From the NCBI GenBank assembly GCA_022601215.1, contig JAHZIZ010000441.1:1-6489 (forward strand): a stretch of 6,489 nt of DNA. Reading direction: 5' to 3'. Each line of letters starts with the position of its first letter. The stretch's first letter is position 1. The stretch comes from Bacteroidota bacterium (GTDB lineage: Bacteria > Bacteroidota > Bacteroidia > Flavobacteriales > Flavobacteriaceae). The position numbers were made by a program, and so were the translations under genes. The notes beneath the pieces are model-generated. The model was not told where the DNA came from. It saw only the letters and a program-made list of their open reading frames with translations, and made no database searches. This document shows positions 4,301 to 6,489 of this stretch, piece by piece.

Positions 4301-6489
4301 CTATTTGGACTTTTCTTTTAAGCTAAGCATTAGTTTATTTACTTCTAATAAGGCTTTAGTGTAATGCTTGTTAAAAGCTTTAAAATGAAATTGGGCGTCG
4401 GGTAGCCCTGAGGTGCTAATTGTATTTTTCTCTATCTGTTGAAGGTGATGTCCAAGTTCGGTCATACCTAAATTCATGAAACTTGATTTTAGTTTATGAG
4501 CTAAAGAACTTGCTCTTGGGTAATATTCTTTTTCCATACAATGGCGCATGCTCTTGTAGTCTTCTGGAGTTGTTTTGATAAATACTTCTAATAAGGTGGT
4601 AATGAATTCAGTATCATTGTCAAATGTGTCTAAAAGTGTCGTGATATCAACATATTTTTTTACTTCCTTAGGCTCGCTGATCTCTGGTGTAGTTTTTATA
4701 GGCTGCTCAACGGGTAATTCTTCATCAGAAATAAGCCAAAATAAGACTTCTTTAATAGCTTCCTCACTCAAAGGTTTGGTTAGATAGAAATCAATTCCCG
4801 CTTTGATGGCTTCTTTTCTAGTCTCAGGAAATACATCTGCCGTACACGCAACAATTGGAACTTTCTTTACTCTATCTTTATTGGATTGGCGAATTAGTCT
4901 TATGGCTTCTAAACCATTCATTACGGGCATGTGCATATCCATCATTATTAGATCATATTGATGTTCGGCACTTTCAAAAATAGAAACAGCTTCTTTACCG
5001 TTTTCTGCAATATCAACGGCTACGTTTAATTTAGATAGCAGTTGTTTAATATAAAATTGGTTCATTTCATTATCCTCGGCAACAAGGATTTTGAGACTAG
5101 AAAGTTGCGCCTCTTTTTTACGGTGAGTTACAACCGTATTATCAAGCCCCTTTAACTGACTTAATTTAAACGGTAGTGTAAACTGAAATATCGAACCAAC
5201 ATCAGGCGTACTTTGTACTTGGAGTTCCCCATTTTGTATATTGATTAGCTCCTTGGTAATGGTAAGTCCCAATCCTGTCCCAATTCCTTTGGTGCTATTC
5301 TGGTCATCAACCTGATAGAAGCTTTCAAAAATGTGACTTACATCTTCTTTAGAAATTCCTATTCCCGAATCTTCAACTGAAAACTGAACGGTAATATCAT
5401 GTTCGTTTTTGGCTATTGTCGTTACGGTTACTTTTATTGCTCCTTCCTTAGTAAATTTAATGGCATTACCAATTAGGTTGTTCAGGATTTGATTAAGTCG
5501 ATATTGATCTCCAATAACTATTTCGGGTACATTTTCATCAATGTGACATGATAGTTGTAGTCCTTTTTCTATAGATTTAATCTCAAACCCTTCGGCTAGA
5601 TTAGTTACGACCTTCCTAACATTAAAGTCAATGGATTGCAAGGAGAGTTTTCCTGCCTCAATTTTAGAAAAATCTAAAATATCATTCACAATGGCTAATA
5701 GGTTTTTTGCCGAAAAGTCAATGCCTTCAAGGTTTTTAGTCAGTAACTCCTTGTCTATGGTTTTATTGTTTTTTATTAAAGAAGAAAGTCCCAATATTAC
5801 ATTAAGAGGCGTGCGGATTTCATGACTCATATTAGAGAGAAATGTAGATTTAGCTTTTGCTATTCTTTCTGCGTTAATTTTGGCCTCCTCTATGGTTTTG
5901 AGCGTTTCTTTTGTATAGGTGATATCTTTTAAGAACATACTGTACGTATCTGCTCCTTCTGTATAGTTATTGGTGATAGTTATCTCATAATGGTTTGCTT
6001 GATTTAAATGACCAGAAAGCTGAGATTCAATTCGATTGCCAATTATCTGCTTTTCGATAATAGAAGCTCTAATGTTAATGTCATCTTCTAAAAGTTGTGA
6101 CAGATGAGATGGTAAAAAATTATAAATTGATTTGGTTTGTAAAAGCTCGCGTTTCGTATTAAAAATACGAATGGCCTGATGATTACAATCAATTATAGTG
6201 CCTTTGGCGTCAAATAAAACAAACCCATCTAGAATGTTTTCAAAAATTTCTCTTTGAGATAGGGCTGCAAGTTTTGTGGGCTGGTTTTTAGGTTCGTTTT
6301 GCCTTGTTTCTGGGAAATTATCTTGAATTATTTTTTGGAAAGGAAGGACATCCTTGACTAGGTTGAAGTTTCCGATTTCGGCGTAGAATGCCTTAAATTC
6401 CTTATAGGTATTGTCAAAAATATGGTCTACCGATTCTTTTCCAAGTACCGAAATTAACTCTGAGTGAATTTTTTTTGCTTTCTCAATAA
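4301..6489 (-). CDS. Hybrid sensor histidine kinase: PAS-HisKA-HATPase-REC-HPt (5' end outside window)
   Basis: The frame is open from the right edge to TAG at 4303-4301, giving 728 visible residues. The ATG at 5938 is internal, because 183 in-frame codons upstream encode a helical segment (about 1-78) and a PAS domain (about 80-190, with DGFVLFDAKGTIIDCN). Numbering from the first visible complete codon, the HisKA phosphoacceptor is His222 (SHEIRTPLN). The ATPase domain has the N-box Asn341, the DSGIGIS loop (373-379) and GTGLGL (403-408). The receiver has the acidic pair Glu471-Asp472, phosphoacceptor Asp517 (MMDMHMP), Thr549 and Lys571. The HPt histidine is His664 (AHKLKSS). All steps of a His-Asp-His relay are therefore in one chain, and HPt would pass phosphate to a separate regulator that is not in this window. 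No transmembrane helix is visible, so the visible part is cytoplasmic; the missing N-terminus could hold more sensor domains. The signal is unknown. Confidence 0.93.
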   Translation of the reverse strand, partial: IEKAKKIHSELISVLGKESVDHIFDNTYKEFKAFYAEIGNFNLVKDVLPFQKIIQDNFPETRQNEPKNQPTKLAALSQREIFENILDGFVLFDAKGTIIDCNHQAIRIFNTKRELLQTKSIYNFLPSHLSQLLEDDINIRASIIEKQIIGNRIESQLSGHLNQANHYEITITNNYTEGADTYSMFLKDITYTKETLKTIEEAKINAERIAKAKSTFLSNMSHEIRTPLNVILGLSSLIKNNKTIDKELLTKNLEGIDFSAKNLLAIVNDILDFSKIEAGKLSLQSIDFNVRKVVTNLAEGFEIKSIEKGLQLSCHIDENVPEIVIGDQYRLNQILNNLIGNAIKFTKEGAIKVTVTTIAKNEHDITVQFSVEDSGIGISKEDVSHIFESFYQVDDQNSTKGIGTGLGLTITKELINIQNGELQVQSTPDVGSIFQFTLPFKLSQLKGLDNTVVTHRKKEAQLSSLKILVAEDNEMNQFYIKQLLSKLNVAVDIAENGKEAVSIFESAEHQYDLIMMDMHMPVMNGLEAIRLIRQSNKDRVKKVPIVACTADVFPETRKEAIKAGIDFYLTKPLSEEAIKEVLFWLISDEELPVEQPIKTTPEISEPKEVKKYVDITTLLDTFDNDTEFITTLLEVFIKTTPEDYKSMRHCMEKEYYPRASSLAHKLKSSFMNLGMTELGHHLQQIEKNTISTSGLPDAQFHFKAFNKHYTKALLEVNKLMLSLKEKSK

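Overview
This window looks like a chromosomal segment from a low-GC member of the Bacteroidota, most likely a flavobacterium. The evidence is a short primary sigma factor (287 residues, no region 1.1), start codons without Shine-Dalgarno sequences, a good match to the Bacteroidota promoter (TTTG, 20-base spacer, TAnnTTTG) before rpe, a seven-helix membrane AraC-type regulator, and a lipoprotein signal followed by an acidic CENED stretch. Every gene I can support lies on the minus strand, so transcription runs from the right edge to the left edge.

From right to left in transcription order: (1) 6489-4301, a hybrid sensor histidine kinase whose 5' end is outside the window. Its visible order is PAS, HisKA, HATPase, receiver, HPt, with every phosphotransfer residue present. 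(2) 4300-3504, a 797-base stretch with no intact gene. It holds a decayed small lipoprotein gene (4083-3639) with two in-frame stops and a probable single-base insertion, flanked by spacer DNA. (3) 3503-2640, the primary sigma factor gene rpoD, followed by two tandem intrinsic terminators. (4) 2429-2022, a single-domain BLUF blue-light sensor lacking two residues usually found near its flavin. (5) 1948-1289, rpe, with its own promoter and a very short predicted leader. (6) 1217-120, a membrane-bound AraC-family regulator whose promoter region carries two adjoining perfect inverted repeats. (7) 33-1, the first 11 codons of a probable exported protein that leaves the window.

The genes do not form one pathway. 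rpoD and rpe are housekeeping genes. The BLUF gene sits between them, insulated by terminators upstream and by the rpe promoter downstream, and is flanked by an 11-base direct repeat that suggests it was inserted there. The kinase, BLUF protein and AraC-type protein are three separate sensory or regulatory modules. I see no mobile element, CRISPR array, tRNA or rRNA, and no convincing new multi-gene system. The most unusual items are the atypical BLUF pocket and its flanking repeat, the lipoprotein gene remnant, and the palindromic promoter of the AraC-type gene.
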